A stretch of 64,000 nt of DNA from CAZKUN01 sp964555935 (GTDB taxonomy: Bacteria > Armatimonadota > Zipacnadia > Zipacnadales > VGFC01): positions 1 through 64,000 of the forward strand of contig CAZKUN010000017.1 of the NCBI GenBank assembly GCA_964555935.1, read 5' to 3'. The notes under the pieces were generated by a model. It saw only the letters and a list, made by a program, of their open reading frames with translations, had not been told where the DNA came from and searched no databases. Positions 43,582-53,400 of this stretch are shown here, piece by piece; the first letter of the stretch is position 1; every line of letters starts with the position of its first letter. The position numbers and the translations under genes are program-made.

Positions 43582-43872
43582 CTAGAGCGCGATCTCATCG
43601 GGAAGGGTGGGTTCCCAGTCTGCTTGGAGCTTTGCGAGCGTCTCTGCCTGGGTGAGCCCGGCCACCGGGACGCCCTGGATAGACACGTTGCGGGCCATGA
43701 TATCGCTACTGGCGAAGTTGTTCGCCACGATTGCGATGGCGCCGCCGGCGCATATTGCCAGCACGACTATGACGGCGGCGACGATGGCTGCGATGCGTTG
43801 CCAGCGGGGGCGGGGCCGCGTGAGTTTACCGGTCTCGTTGGGGTCTGAATTGGGCTGTTGCGTAGTATCCAT
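43582..43872 (-). CDS. VanW family protein, N-terminal part ending at amber codon
   Basis: 96 aa from ATG 43872; a TTG at 43920 and an ATG at 43911 would add a poorly supported extension. Basic/proline lead, then a membrane helix (IAAIVAAVIVVLAICAGGAIAIVA) and the first strands of a YoaR-like domain (NVSIQGVPVAGLTQAETLAKLQ), ending EIAL and TAG. Translation without the stop would join the 413-aa frame seamlessly. It is either a nonsense mutation, a sequencing error or a site of readthrough; other genes in the window use TAG as a normal stop, so recoding is unlikely. Confidence 0.7.
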   Translation of the reverse strand: MDTTQQPNSDPNETGKLTRPRPRWQRIAAIVAAVIVVLAICAGGAIAIVANNFASSDIMARNVSIQGVPVAGLTQAETLAKLQADWEPTLPDEIAL

Positions 43873-43998
43873 TGCTGTAGCTCTGACTCCGAGTACGGGG
43901 GAAAGGTCCATCGTGTTCAATACGAACTCTTACTATAACACATTGGAGGTCGAATCAGCACGGACGGGAGTGGGAGATTTGGGGGTATTTTCGGATGA

Positions 43999-44286
43999 TC
44001 AGGAGGGGCAGACGCAGGGCGTGCTCCCGCATTTCGGGCAGCCCACGGCGTATTTCTGGGCCGCGACCTCCTGGAGGTCCACGCCCGCGATGCTGGCGAT
44101 CGTGCAGAGCCACGCGAGGACGTCCGCGAACTCGCCCTCGGCCTCCTCTTTGCTGCCTTTGCGTAGGGACTGGGCGAGTTCACCCAGCTCCTCCACGAGC
44201 CAGGCAATGTTGGCCGGGATGCCACGCTCGCGGTCCTTCTCGAAGTACACGCCCTCGATGAGAGTCTGGAACTCGCGGATCGTCAC
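43999..44286 (-). CDS. MazG-like nucleotide pyrophosphohydrolase with C-terminal cysteine motif
   Basis: 95 aa from GTG 44286, with AAGGAG 7 nt upstream; the frame extends further but without a site. Helical MazG/all-alpha NTP-PPase pattern: LVEELGELAQSL (EExxE) and EAEGEFADVLAWLCTIA (ExxD) supply the magnesium ligands. The tail GCPKCGSTPCVC adds four cysteines that could bind zinc. Likely removes non-canonical NTPs; the substrate cannot be read from sequence. Confidence 0.8.
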   Translation of the reverse strand: MTIREFQTLIEGVYFEKDRERGIPANIAWLVEELGELAQSLRKGSKEEAEGEFADVLAWLCTIASIAGVDLQEVAAQKYAVGCPKCGSTPCVCPS

Positions 44287-44393
44287 GCATGGTCTCCTTG
44301 CTGCAGGGATTCGCCCAGCCGGGGCGAAGAGTTGGGTTCCGCACTGAACTGTCCGGCGGGGCAATATCCCCCTCGCCGAAAGGACGTGTGACG

Positions 44394-45536
44394 ATGCGTT
44401 CTTCGCCCATTCTCGCCGCCATCCTGCTTCTGTCGGCCTCCGGGTGGGCCATTGGTGAATCGCGAACGTACATCGAATGCGATCGCCCCGTGACTTGCGC
44501 GGTGTCGTACTCGCCGGATCTCGTGGCTCTTGAGCTTCACGCGAGCGAAGCCTGCGAGGTGCGTCTGTGGACGGGTTTTGAGCCCGACTGGGCCACGCTC
44601 AATGGGGAGCGCCTGGGTAGCGGCTGGGAAGCCGCGGATGGCGGGCTCGTACTGGTGAGCGTGGCCGCGGGCAGCGCGTTGTTTGAGTTTGGTCGCGGCA
44701 GATTGCCACTCCGAGGCGTCGGACGGGCCGTGCCGGTCAAAGTCGATGGCAAACGAAAGGCCTCGATGTACGCGAACTTCTCCGCGCGACGGTTCGAGGC
44801 GCGTGGCAGCGTGAAAGCCCCGATGGGCATGTATGAGGTGACGGTCGTGCTGTCGACGCGCGTGGCGAAGATGCATGGAGCGCCGAAGTTGCGCGTCGGC
44901 ACTGCGACCATCACAGACTGGGATGACGTGATCGCAAAGGGCGGCCGGCTGGGCCTGCGCTCGCCCGATAACCTCGTAGCGGGTGGGCAGTTGGGGATCC
45001 ACCTCACTTGGCGTCACGACTTCACGCAGATGCCCATCCGCGAGATCCAGATCAACACGGTAGCCAAGGGCGAGACGCTCGAGCGCGTGGAAGAGCCGGA
45101 CCTCGACGGCGCCGGCGTCGTGCTGATCGAAGCGGAAGACTTCGTGGGCGAGGGTGGGGGAGGCCCCGTGCAGGTATCCGAGGGCGAGCATATCGACCAG
45201 CACGGCGGCGCGAGTATCTACAGCTTCGGAGTCGGGCAGAGGCACTGGGTCGAGTGGACCTGCGGGATCGACGCGGCTGGCACGTACGATCTCTACGCTC
45301 GCACGGCGACGCAGGAAGAGGCCGCCTTGCGCACGTTGGACGTCGATGGCAAACCAGCGGGGTTCGTGAGCTTCCCGGGGACCGGTGGTTGGGCGCGGGA
45401 AGATCCGGAGCAGTGGGCATGGACGCGTGTGGCCGCGGACCTGGATTTGGCTGTCGGCAAGCACAGCATCCGTCTCACCACCGAGGGCGCGAAGCATCTG
45501 AACGTCGACGTGTTGGCGCTCGTGCCCGTAGACTGA
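44394..45536 (+). CDS. exported protein with CBM6-like carbohydrate-binding module
   Basis: 380 aa from ATG 44394; AAAGGA lies ~10 nt upstream. Signal peptide ILAAILLLSASGWAIG. An N-terminal beta domain (~25-230) is followed by a CBM6/CBM35-like sandwich from ~240: VVLIEAEDFVGE, GASIYSFGVGQRHWVEW, ALRTLDVDGKPAGFVSFPG, then WAWTRVAADLDLAVGKHSIR. No enzyme domain. The last module is echoed in the 60945-63671 protein. Tail to tail with the ankyrin gene, one base apart. Confidence 0.7.
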   Translation: MRSSPILAAILLLSASGWAIGESRTYIECDRPVTCAVSYSPDLVALELHASEACEVRLWTGFEPDWATLNGERLGSGWEAADGGLVLVSVAAGSALFEFGRGRLPLRGVGRAVPVKVDGKRKASMYANFSARRFEARGSVKAPMGMYEVTVVLSTRVAKMHGAPKLRVGTATITDWDDVIAKGGRLGLRSPDNLVAGGQLGIHLTWRHDFTQMPIREIQINTVAKGETLERVEEPDLDGAGVVLIEAEDFVGEGGGGPVQVSEGEHIDQHGGASIYSFGVGQRHWVEWTCGIDAAGTYDLYARTATQEEAALRTLDVDGKPAGFVSFPGTGGWAREDPEQWAWTRVAADLDLAVGKHSIRLTTEGAKHLNVDVLALVPVD

Positions 45537-45537
45537 G

Positions 45538-46974
45538 CTATAGCGCCTGGGATAGGACTTCCGCCACGCCCGGATACCCCAGGTGGCGCGCCAGCTGTGC
45601 GGGTGTGAACCCCTCGGCGTTTACGGTGTTGGTCTGGGCGCCCTGAGCGACAAGATACCGGGCCGCGTCGAACTGACCCGTGGCACCCATGTCCGCCGCA
45701 ACGTGGAGCGGCGTCCACCCGCGTCCGTCCCGCGCCTCGAGTCGCGCCCCGCTATTGACCAGCAAGTCACACATCTCCACGTTGTTGCGGGCCGTGGCCT
45801 GGTGAAGCGGTGTGCCCGGCTCCAAACCGTCTCCCGCATTCACCTCCGCCCCTGACTCGATGAGGAACCTCGCGGCTGCATCGCCCTCGGATCCGACCGT
45901 GGCGTGCAGGGCTGTCCATCCGTCCGGGCGCGCTCCGTGGATGTCGGCGCCGTTGGACAGGAGCAACTCCAGCAGTTCGACGGAGCCGCTCCCCGCCGCT
46001 GCCGCAAGCGGTTGGCCAGACGCGGCGTCCATCGCATCGATGTCCGCGCCCGCATCGAGAAGCAATGTCGCCGTCACGATGTCCCCAGCGCCGCAAGCGT
46101 CATGGAGCGGCGTCCGTCCCTCATTTGTCTCCGCGTTGGGGCCAATTGCATCCAGCAGCATTGAGGTCGACTCGGGAGAGCCCGACGCTGCCGCTAGATG
46201 CAGCGCCGTGACACCCTTCTTGTCCACGCGTGCCAGGTCGGCGCCTTCGGCCACAAGCTCCCGTAGCAACGGTGTCCATCCGCGCTGGGCGGCGCCGAAG
46301 ACCGGTGTCCGCTCGCGCCAGCCTGCGGCATTCACGTCCGCTCCCGCCGCCACGAGCAACCGCGTCACCGCAAGCTGCGGCGCGACGGGGATCTTCTCCC
46401 AATGCCCATACGTGAGCGTGCGGGTCGTCGCATGCAGGGGCGTGGTGCCCATGAAATCGGCCTGGTCGGGGTCGGCCCCAAGGTCGAGCAGGTAACTCAC
46501 GAGCCTCACATCGCCCGCCTCCGCGGCAACGCGCAGAGGAGTCGAGCCATACTCATGGGGCGCTAGCGGGTCGGCGCCATGGTCGACGAGTAGCTTGGTG
46601 AGCGGGAGGTCGCCGTTCCCAAGGGCAGCGAAGAGCGGAGTTCCCTGGTCCTCCTGGGCGAACTCGGGGTCGGCGCCGGCCTCGAGAAGCAGTTGCGCCA
46701 CCTCGGCATGACCGTGGGCGACCGCCTCGAGCAGAGCGGACGACGGTTCGCTACTCCAATGCTCCCCATTTGGCGTAGGCGGGCACTTAGACGGCGGCTT
46801 CCGCACCACGTCAGGATTGGCCCCCAGACGTAGAGACAGGCGCGCGCCATCGGCGTCGCCATCGATCGCTGCCTGGTGCAGCGCCCCGTCGAATCCCCCG
46901 CTGCCGGCGTAGACGATCCCGGCAACTGCGATCGGTACCATCAGCAACGCCGCGTAGACCAATGCCTTGCGCAT
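45538..46974 (-). CDS. exported ankyrin-repeat protein
   Basis: 478 aa, GGAGG 7 nt upstream. A signal peptide or anchor (ALVYAALLMVPIAVAGIVYA) is followed by about eleven ankyrin repeats from ~35 to the end, with the usual G-x-TPLH-x-A and LL-x-x-GAD patterns (GSTPLRVAAEAGDVRLVSYL, GRTPLHDACGAGDIVTATLL). The whole mature protein is repeat. An envelope protein-binding role is inferred; the partner is unknown. Confidence 0.88.
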   Translation of the reverse strand: MRKALVYAALLMVPIAVAGIVYAGSGGFDGALHQAAIDGDADGARLSLRLGANPDVVRKPPSKCPPTPNGEHWSSEPSSALLEAVAHGHAEVAQLLLEAGADPEFAQEDQGTPLFAALGNGDLPLTKLLVDHGADPLAPHEYGSTPLRVAAEAGDVRLVSYLLDLGADPDQADFMGTTPLHATTRTLTYGHWEKIPVAPQLAVTRLLVAAGADVNAAGWRERTPVFGAAQRGWTPLLRELVAEGADLARVDKKGVTALHLAAASGSPESTSMLLDAIGPNAETNEGRTPLHDACGAGDIVTATLLLDAGADIDAMDAASGQPLAAAAGSGSVELLELLLSNGADIHGARPDGWTALHATVGSEGDAAARFLIESGAEVNAGDGLEPGTPLHQATARNNVEMCDLLVNSGARLEARDGRGWTPLHVAADMGATGQFDAARYLVAQGAQTNTVNAEGFTPAQLARHLGYPGVAEVLSQAL

Positions 46975-47080
46975 TCAGCCGCCTCCAATGTGCCACCACG
47001 AGACCATCCAGCTAGGTCTCTTCAATAGCTCTTACCCGATATTCGCGGGGCAGGTGGGGAGATTCGTCTGGCGGAGACGC

Positions 47081-48262
47081 TCAGGACGGGTCGCCGGGGC
47101 CGCGTTTGGGGCGATCGAGAAGCGACGCGCGCTTGACGACTGCTTTTCCGAACTTGTCGCGGAGCTTGTCGACTGCCTCCTCGGCGCGTTCGGCTCGATG
47201 GGCGTCGGTATCGAACATCGACAGCTGCCGCTCAACGGTGAGGTTAGACGTGCCGACTCCGATCAGGCGGACCTTCCGGAAGCCGATTTTTTCACGGGCC
47301 AGGAGTTCCTTCGCGCGCTCGTGGAGCACCAGGCCGGCCGTAGTCGGCTCCTGGAGGGTCGTATCGCGGGTGAGAGTGGTGAAATCGCTGTAGCGCAGCT
47401 TCAGCGTCACCGTGCGGGCCATCACCTCCGCCGCGCGGACGCGCTCAGCAACCTCGTCGGCCAGCCCAAGAATCACCCGGTTCAGGAACGGGATATCGTT
47501 CGTGTCGGTCTCAAACGTAGTTTCCGCGCTGATCGACTTTGCCTCATGGTCCGGCTGGACGGGGCGCTCGTCGAGGCCCCGGGCGAGAAGTTGAAGATCC
47601 TGGCCATGGTTGCCCAGCCGCCGGTCCAACTGGCTCGCGGGACATGCTGCGAGCGCGCCGATGGTGTGCAGCCCGGCCGCGTGAAGCCTCTGCGCGGTGC
47701 TCGGGCCGACGCCCCACAGCTTCTCGATCTCAAGGTGGGCGATGAACTCAGCTTCCTGACCCTCGGGCACGATTACGAAGCCGTCGGGCTTCTCGAGGTC
47801 TGATGCCAGTTTCGCGAGGAACTTGTTCGTGGCGACGCCGACGAAGGCATTGAGTTGCGTATCATCGTGGATGCGGCCCTTCAGCCGCCGCCCGATCTGC
47901 ACCGCGTCCCCAAAGAGCCTCTCGCTGCCGGTGACGTCCAGGAACGCCTCATCACACGAGATCGGCTCCACCAACGGCGTCACCTCGCGCAGGATCTCCA
48001 TGATCTGCCCCGACACCCGCCCGTACTTGCCCATATCGACGCGCTGGAAGATGGCATGGGGACAGCGCCGCTTCGCCTGCGAGCATGGCATGGCCGAGCG
48101 AATGCCGTACTCGCGCGCCTCATACGACGCCGCCGAGACGACGCCGCGCCCATCGGGCGAGCCGCCGACGACCACCGGCTTGCCGCGCAACTCCGGCCGG
48201 TCGCGCTGCTCGACCGAGGCGTAGAACGCGTCCATGTCGAGATGGATGATGCGTCGGGTCAT
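47081..48262 (-). CDS. dinB: DNA polymerase IV (Y-family)
   Basis: 393 aa from ATG 48262 (MTRRIIHLDMDAFYASVEQ). Error-prone translesion polymerase. Catalytic acids are visible in LDMDAFYASVEQ and CDEAFLDVTGSERLFG; steric-gate region FYASVEQ; HhH motif LWGVGPSTAQRL; the little-finger domain ends QLSMFDTD. A beta-clamp-binding-like segment QLSMF is present. An imperfect inverted repeat lies just upstream and may be an operator. Confidence 0.95.
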   Translation of the reverse strand: MTRRIIHLDMDAFYASVEQRDRPELRGKPVVVGGSPDGRGVVSAASYEAREYGIRSAMPCSQAKRRCPHAIFQRVDMGKYGRVSGQIMEILREVTPLVEPISCDEAFLDVTGSERLFGDAVQIGRRLKGRIHDDTQLNAFVGVATNKFLAKLASDLEKPDGFVIVPEGQEAEFIAHLEIEKLWGVGPSTAQRLHAAGLHTIGALAACPASQLDRRLGNHGQDLQLLARGLDERPVQPDHEAKSISAETTFETDTNDIPFLNRVILGLADEVAERVRAAEVMARTVTLKLRYSDFTTLTRDTTLQEPTTAGLVLHERAKELLAREKIGFRKVRLIGVGTSNLTVERQLSMFDTDAHRAERAEEAVDKLRDKFGKAVVKRASLLDRPKRGPGDPS

Positions 48263-48270
48263 GTGGCAAG

Positions 48271-48298
48271 GGGTTCGACGTGTTGTGGTGTCGTACCC
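48271..48298. promoter_or_regulatory. imperfect inverted repeat upstream of dinB, candidate operator
   Basis: GGGTTCGAC - 10 nt - GTCGTACCC: 9-bp arms with one mismatch, centred about 22 bp upstream of the dinB start and 107 bp upstream of the divergent membrane-protein gene. Damage-inducible control of dinB is common, so this could be a lineage-specific LexA-type site. Confidence 0.35.
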
Positions 48299-48390
48299 TC
48301 CCCGCGCAGACACGCCTCAGAGAGGATCCCCGCTTCTCCGGGCGAATACCATCACAGACCGCGATTCTCGCCCTGAGAGAGCATTGGCCT

Positions 48391-50355
48391 GTGAGCACCG
48401 AGCCTGTTGAGCAGCGGAGTGGACTGAGCGCCAAGGTGCTGATCATCGGCGTTCTGCTGCTGGCCGGCTCGTTCTACTGGATGCGCCACGTGGGGATGAT
48501 CTCTCACGGCTCGCAGCTCGGCGAGAGCGTGCCTGTCATCCCCGCGATCGCCGCGCTCATCCTGTTGACGCTCATTGCGCCCCTCACGCAGAAACTGCCC
48601 GAGATGCTCCGACTCTCCCGGGCGGATGTGCTGGCGCTGTACGTGTTCGTGGCGATCGGGGCGTCAATGGCGTCCGTTGGGGTCGTCAGGCTTCTCTTCC
48701 CGAACCTCACCGCGCTCTACTACTTCGCCGAGCCCGAGAACGAGTTCGAGAGCTACCAGCAGTACGTCCCGGATTGGTTCGCCGTCAAGGACACGGAGGT
48801 CATCCGCGCCATGTACGAGCACGCGGATGACGAGAAGGTCCCGTGGCGGCCATGGATCGTGCCGCTGAGCATGTGGTCGCTGTTCATGCTGGCATGGTTC
48901 GCGGCGATGTTCTGCATCATGGTCATGTTCCGCAAGCAGTGGGCGGAGCGAGAACGCCTCACATTCCCGATCGTGCACATGGTCATGGATCTCTCTGACC
49001 AGGGATCCGGCCGACTCGTTGGCGGGTTCTTTCGGAATCCGCTCATGTGGACGGGTTTCCTGATCGCGGCGCTCTACAATGTCGCCAATATCCTGAAAGC
49101 TTGGAATCCCGGCATTCCCGCGCTCGGACGGGTCTACGACATTGGCGCGCTCTTCACCGAGCGACCGTTCTCAGCCATTCGCCCGCTCTCGATCGCCTGG
49201 CGCCCCGAGAACATCGGTCTGGGATTTCTCGTATCGACGGAGATCACGCTAACCGTCTGGGTCTCATACCTCGCCCTGCGCCTCTCCAACGTGGTCGCGA
49301 CAGCCATTGGCTACGAGCTGGCTGGATTTCCGTTCCACGAGGAGCAGTCGGCCGGCGCTTACTTCGCCCTGGGAGCGTTCCTCATCTGGGTCGGGCGCTT
49401 CCAGCTTCGCGACGTGTTCCTGAAGGCCATCGGCCGACTCAAGGAGCTGGATGACACCGACGAGCCGATTCCGTACCAGTGGGCCGCGATCGGGCTTGTC
49501 GTGAGTGTGGTCGTGATGCTGTGGTTCGCCGTGAGCGCCGGAATGTGGCTCTGGACGGCGGCCCTCTTCTTTGGCATCGTGCTGCTCTTCGCCCTTGTTT
49601 ATGCCCGCGCCCGGGCTGAGGCCGGCGCCGCGATGGTGTGGCTCTTCCCGTTCTATCAGCACAAGCGCGTCATCATCAACGCGCTGGGCTCGGCGCGGCT
49701 GACGACGGGGAATGACTGGGGGAACCTCACGATTCTCTCGTTCTGCATGCACGTCACGCGCGGCTACTTCCAGTCGATGATGGCCTACCAGATTGAGGCC
49801 AGCAAGATCGCGACCGAGACGAAGATGAGTCAGCGCTCGATGAGCGTCGTGCTGTTCGTGGCGCTGATTGTCGGCCTCCTTGGCGCCTACCACATGCATC
49901 TGGACACGTACTACAAGTTCGGGAGCAACGTCCTCGAGGGAGGCACCACCGAGGGCGGCTACCGGACCAAACTCGCCAAGAACGAGTTCCTCGAGACCGC
50001 CGGCTACGCCAAGGCCCCCAAGACGCCCGACGCGATGCGCACGAGCATGACGGGCGTGGGATTCGTGATCTGCGGGGCGCTGATTCTCGCCCGGACCGTG
50101 TTCCTGCGATTCCCGCTGCACCCGCTGGGCTTCGCGATGGTCACGAGTTACGGCTATCCGCTCTGGGGACCGTTCATGCTTGTGTGGATGATAAAGACCC
50201 TCATCTTGCGGATAGGCGGCATGAGGATGTACAGGAAGCTGATTCCGCTGTTCCTGGGAATCGTCATCGGGCATTTCTTCGTCGCCGGCGTGGTCTGGGG
50301 CTCCATCAGCATCTACAACGAGATGTACCGCTACTACGTCGTGCATTTCGGGTGA
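48391..50355 (+). CDS. polytopic membrane protein, DUF6785/DUF6784 (OPT-like) type
   Basis: 654 aa from GTG 48391 (the start is uncertain: GAGAGA lies 12 nt upstream, and an ATG at 48280 is in frame). About twelve to fourteen membrane helices. Family-like features: LPEMLRLSRADVLALYVFVAIG, RLTFPIVHM, YNVANILKAWNPGIPALGR, and an Ala-rich helix with RARAEAGAAMVWLFPFYQHK. The family resembles oligopeptide-type transporters, but no substrate is known. Downstream 66 bp later is the M28/FtsX fusion gene in the same direction. Confidence 0.72.
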   Translation: MSTEPVEQRSGLSAKVLIIGVLLLAGSFYWMRHVGMISHGSQLGESVPVIPAIAALILLTLIAPLTQKLPEMLRLSRADVLALYVFVAIGASMASVGVVRLLFPNLTALYYFAEPENEFESYQQYVPDWFAVKDTEVIRAMYEHADDEKVPWRPWIVPLSMWSLFMLAWFAAMFCIMVMFRKQWAERERLTFPIVHMVMDLSDQGSGRLVGGFFRNPLMWTGFLIAALYNVANILKAWNPGIPALGRVYDIGALFTERPFSAIRPLSIAWRPENIGLGFLVSTEITLTVWVSYLALRLSNVVATAIGYELAGFPFHEEQSAGAYFALGAFLIWVGRFQLRDVFLKAIGRLKELDDTDEPIPYQWAAIGLVVSVVVMLWFAVSAGMWLWTAALFFGIVLLFALVYARARAEAGAAMVWLFPFYQHKRVIINALGSARLTTGNDWGNLTILSFCMHVTRGYFQSMMAYQIEASKIATETKMSQRSMSVVLFVALIVGLLGAYHMHLDTYYKFGSNVLEGGTTEGGYRTKLAKNEFLETAGYAKAPKTPDAMRTSMTGVGFVICGALILARTVFLRFPLHPLGFAMVTSYGYPLWGPFMLVWMIKTLILRIGGMRMYRKLIPLFLGIVIGHFFVAGVVWGSISIYNEMYRYYVVHFG

Positions 50356-50420
50356 TGGGGAGGCGAGGGTATGGGGGCTTGGATGGCGAACGGCAAAGCA
50401 TCGGAGTATCCGTGGAGGAC

Positions 50421-53400
50421 ATGCTTGTGAGAGCACTCGTCTCGCTTCTCAGCATCATCTGCGTGGTCGCGCCTGCGCGCGCGGCCGTTCAGACCCCGCA
50501 TGCGCAACTCGCCGAGGAGATTGACCTCGAGAGCCTGCGGGCGAATATGGAGCAGCTGACGCAATTCGGCACGCGCGTTAGCGGCTATCCGGGCAACGCC
50601 CAGGCGGCGGACATGGTCCTGGCCCAGTTCGAGGAGTGTCTGGGTAGCGAGAACGTGTTCGTGCAGGAATTTGACCTCCCCATTGCCCTCGACGAGGGGG
50701 CTGAGTTGGTTGTTGGCGGCCAGACGTTCAGCCTGAATGCCGTCTGGCCGAACCTGGTGCGGACGAGTCAACTGCCGCGCGAAGGCCTCAGAGGCGACGT
50801 CATCTACGTCAACGAGGGCCTCCTGGGCGATTACAACGGCATGGCGGTTGACGGCGCGATCGTCGTCGTCGATTTCGGCTCCGGGCAGAACTGGCTGAAC
50901 GCGCCGCTCCTGGGCGCAGCGGCGGTGATCTTCGTCGAGCCGGAGGGGACGACTCGCGGTGAGGCGGAGACGAAGTTCGTTGGGTGTCCGGTCGACGTGC
51001 CGCGGTTCTACCTGGATGGCGAGTCTGCCGCGCAACTTCGCGCCCAGATCGCGGTCGGCGACTGCGGCGGCAAGCTGACGTCCCGCATGCCGTGGAAGAC
51101 GCGGACGAACCGCAACATCATCGGCATTCTGCAGGGACGCAATCCCGAACTGGCCGAAGAAGCCATCATCCTCCAGGCGTACTACGACTCCATCAGCGTG
51201 GTGCCAAATCTCTCCCCTGGCGCGGAGAACGCTGCCGGCATCACCGCGATGCTCGAGCTGATCAAGGCATTCTCGGAACGTCCGCCGGATAGGTCGATCA
51301 TCTTCCTCGCGACATCGGGGCACTTCGAAGCCCTGGCGGGGGCGCGCGAGTTCGTGCATCTGTGGGGCAAGGAGCCGCGGAAGGCTCGCGAAGAGGGCGA
51401 GCACCGTGAAGACATGATCGAGCGCCGCGCGGAGCTTGAGGAGAGCCTCGAGCAGGTGGTCAATCCCCAGCGCGCGCCGGACTTCGATCGAGAGACGCTC
51501 CAGTACATCGTGGGCCGGTTCAAGGTCTCCGAAGCCGTGCGCGAGCGCCGCGAGACTCGCCTCCGGCGTGACCTGGCCCGGCTGGAGAACGACATCGCGA
51601 TCCTCGATGAGATGAAGGCCCGCTGTCCGCGAATCCACATGTTCATCTCGCTCGATCTGTCGACGCAACATGATGAGGTCGGCGTCTTCAACTGCGGCTG
51701 GTACTACTCGCAGGCGCATCTGCTGCGGTTCTACAGCCCCATTGGCAAGTTCTTCTCGGAGTTGGTGGCGGAGGAAGTTGGCCCGGCTCTGGGGCTGGGT
51801 GACGGTGAGGGCTTCGTCGATGGGATCAACCCCGTCAAGGGACGGGAATGGCACACGCACTTCCCAGGCAAGATCGCCTTCGATCACGAGATGGCGATTC
51901 GCGGCGGGCGGCCGGGCATGGTCTTCGCCACGGTCAACGACGCTCGCTCGCTTGTCGACACGCCCCTCGACACGGCGGATCGAGCGAACATCGAGAGTCT
52001 CGCGCGGCAGACGCGAGTCATCTACTGTTTGCTGACCGCGTTCGTGAATGATCCGAGGCTTGAGGAAACAGCGCTCAAGCGCGTGAAGGCGCTGAAGAAG
52101 CTGGACGAGTTGCGGGACGTGGTCGGCACGGTGCTCGAGTTCCGCCGCAAGGAGAGCTTCCTACCCAACACGCCGGTTGACGGCGCCCTCGTGCTCGTGC
52201 CGGGCAACTTCCGGATGATGATGGGCGTGCACACCGAGCTGATGACGATGGCGAACGAACTGAGCGAGTTTACCATCCGGGGCGAGATGATCAACCGGGG
52301 CGCGCAGCTTGAGGCGTATGGCTTCGATGAGAACACGGGTGACATCCTCTACGCGCCGGACAGAGGCCCCGATGGCGACGTGAAGTACCCGCGTGAGGTC
52401 TACGGTCGAGCCGGGCTCAACCGGCCCGTCATTGTGTTCCCGTGCATGGCGATGGACATGTTCGACCTGGTGGACGAACGGTACTTCGAGACCCTCGAGC
52501 AGCTCTTCGTGTACGACGCGAGAGACTACGCCGAGCCGATCTCGTTTGGGTTCTCGCTGTCAAACCAAGCGGCCTCGGCGGCGGAGTTCCCGAGCTACTC
52601 CGAGCCCTGCGCCGTCGTCTACTCGCTGCGCGATATGCGAGTGGATGTGGCGATGGGGATGGGGCTCCTTGGCCTGCGGCTGATCGCTACCAACGCGACG
52701 GAGGAGGAGCCGACAGGACGAGGCTTCTCGGTGCGGACAACGCCCACGATGCAGATGACGCCGCTGCAGGTGGCGTCTGACATGTGGACGTTGAACGAGT
52801 CGCGGATGGTGAAGCTGCGGGCGAATGGAATCGAGAACCGGCGGCTGAGCCAATTGCATGGCTACGCGCGAGAGGCCCTCGACGAGTCTCGCCAGGCGCT
52901 GGGCGAGCGGCGGTACGATAAGGCTGTGGCCGCCGCGCGACATGCGTGGGGGTTCGAGTCGCGGGCCTATCCGGACGTCATGAAGACATCCCAGGACGTG
53001 GTGAAAGGGGTGCTCTTCTACCTCGCGCTTCTCATGCCCTTCGCGTTCTTTGCGGAGCGCCTGTTCGTTCACGCGCGGACGGTGAATGGGCAGATCCTCT
53101 GGACGTGCGTGATGTTCGCGATCGTGTTCATCGTCCTGAGTCAGGTCCACCCGGCCTTTGACCTGTCGACCCAGCCGCTGATCATCCTGCTCTCGTTTGT
53201 CATCATGGCCTTGGCAATTATCGTCATCGCGCTGGTGACGATGAAGTTCAACCAGCAGCTCAAGGACATGAAGCAGGAGGAGGGTGGCGTTCACGAGGCG
53301 GATGTGGGTCGGGTCTCCGCTGCGGGCGCGGCGTTTGGGCTTGGCATCGCCAACATGCGGCGCAGGAAAGCCCGGACATTCCTCACCGCCACGACCCTGG

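Noticed and set aside
45840..46900. Regular DNA-level periodicity resembling a repeat array
   Set aside because: It is the ~99-bp period of the ankyrin repeats in a coding gene, not a CRISPR array or satellite.
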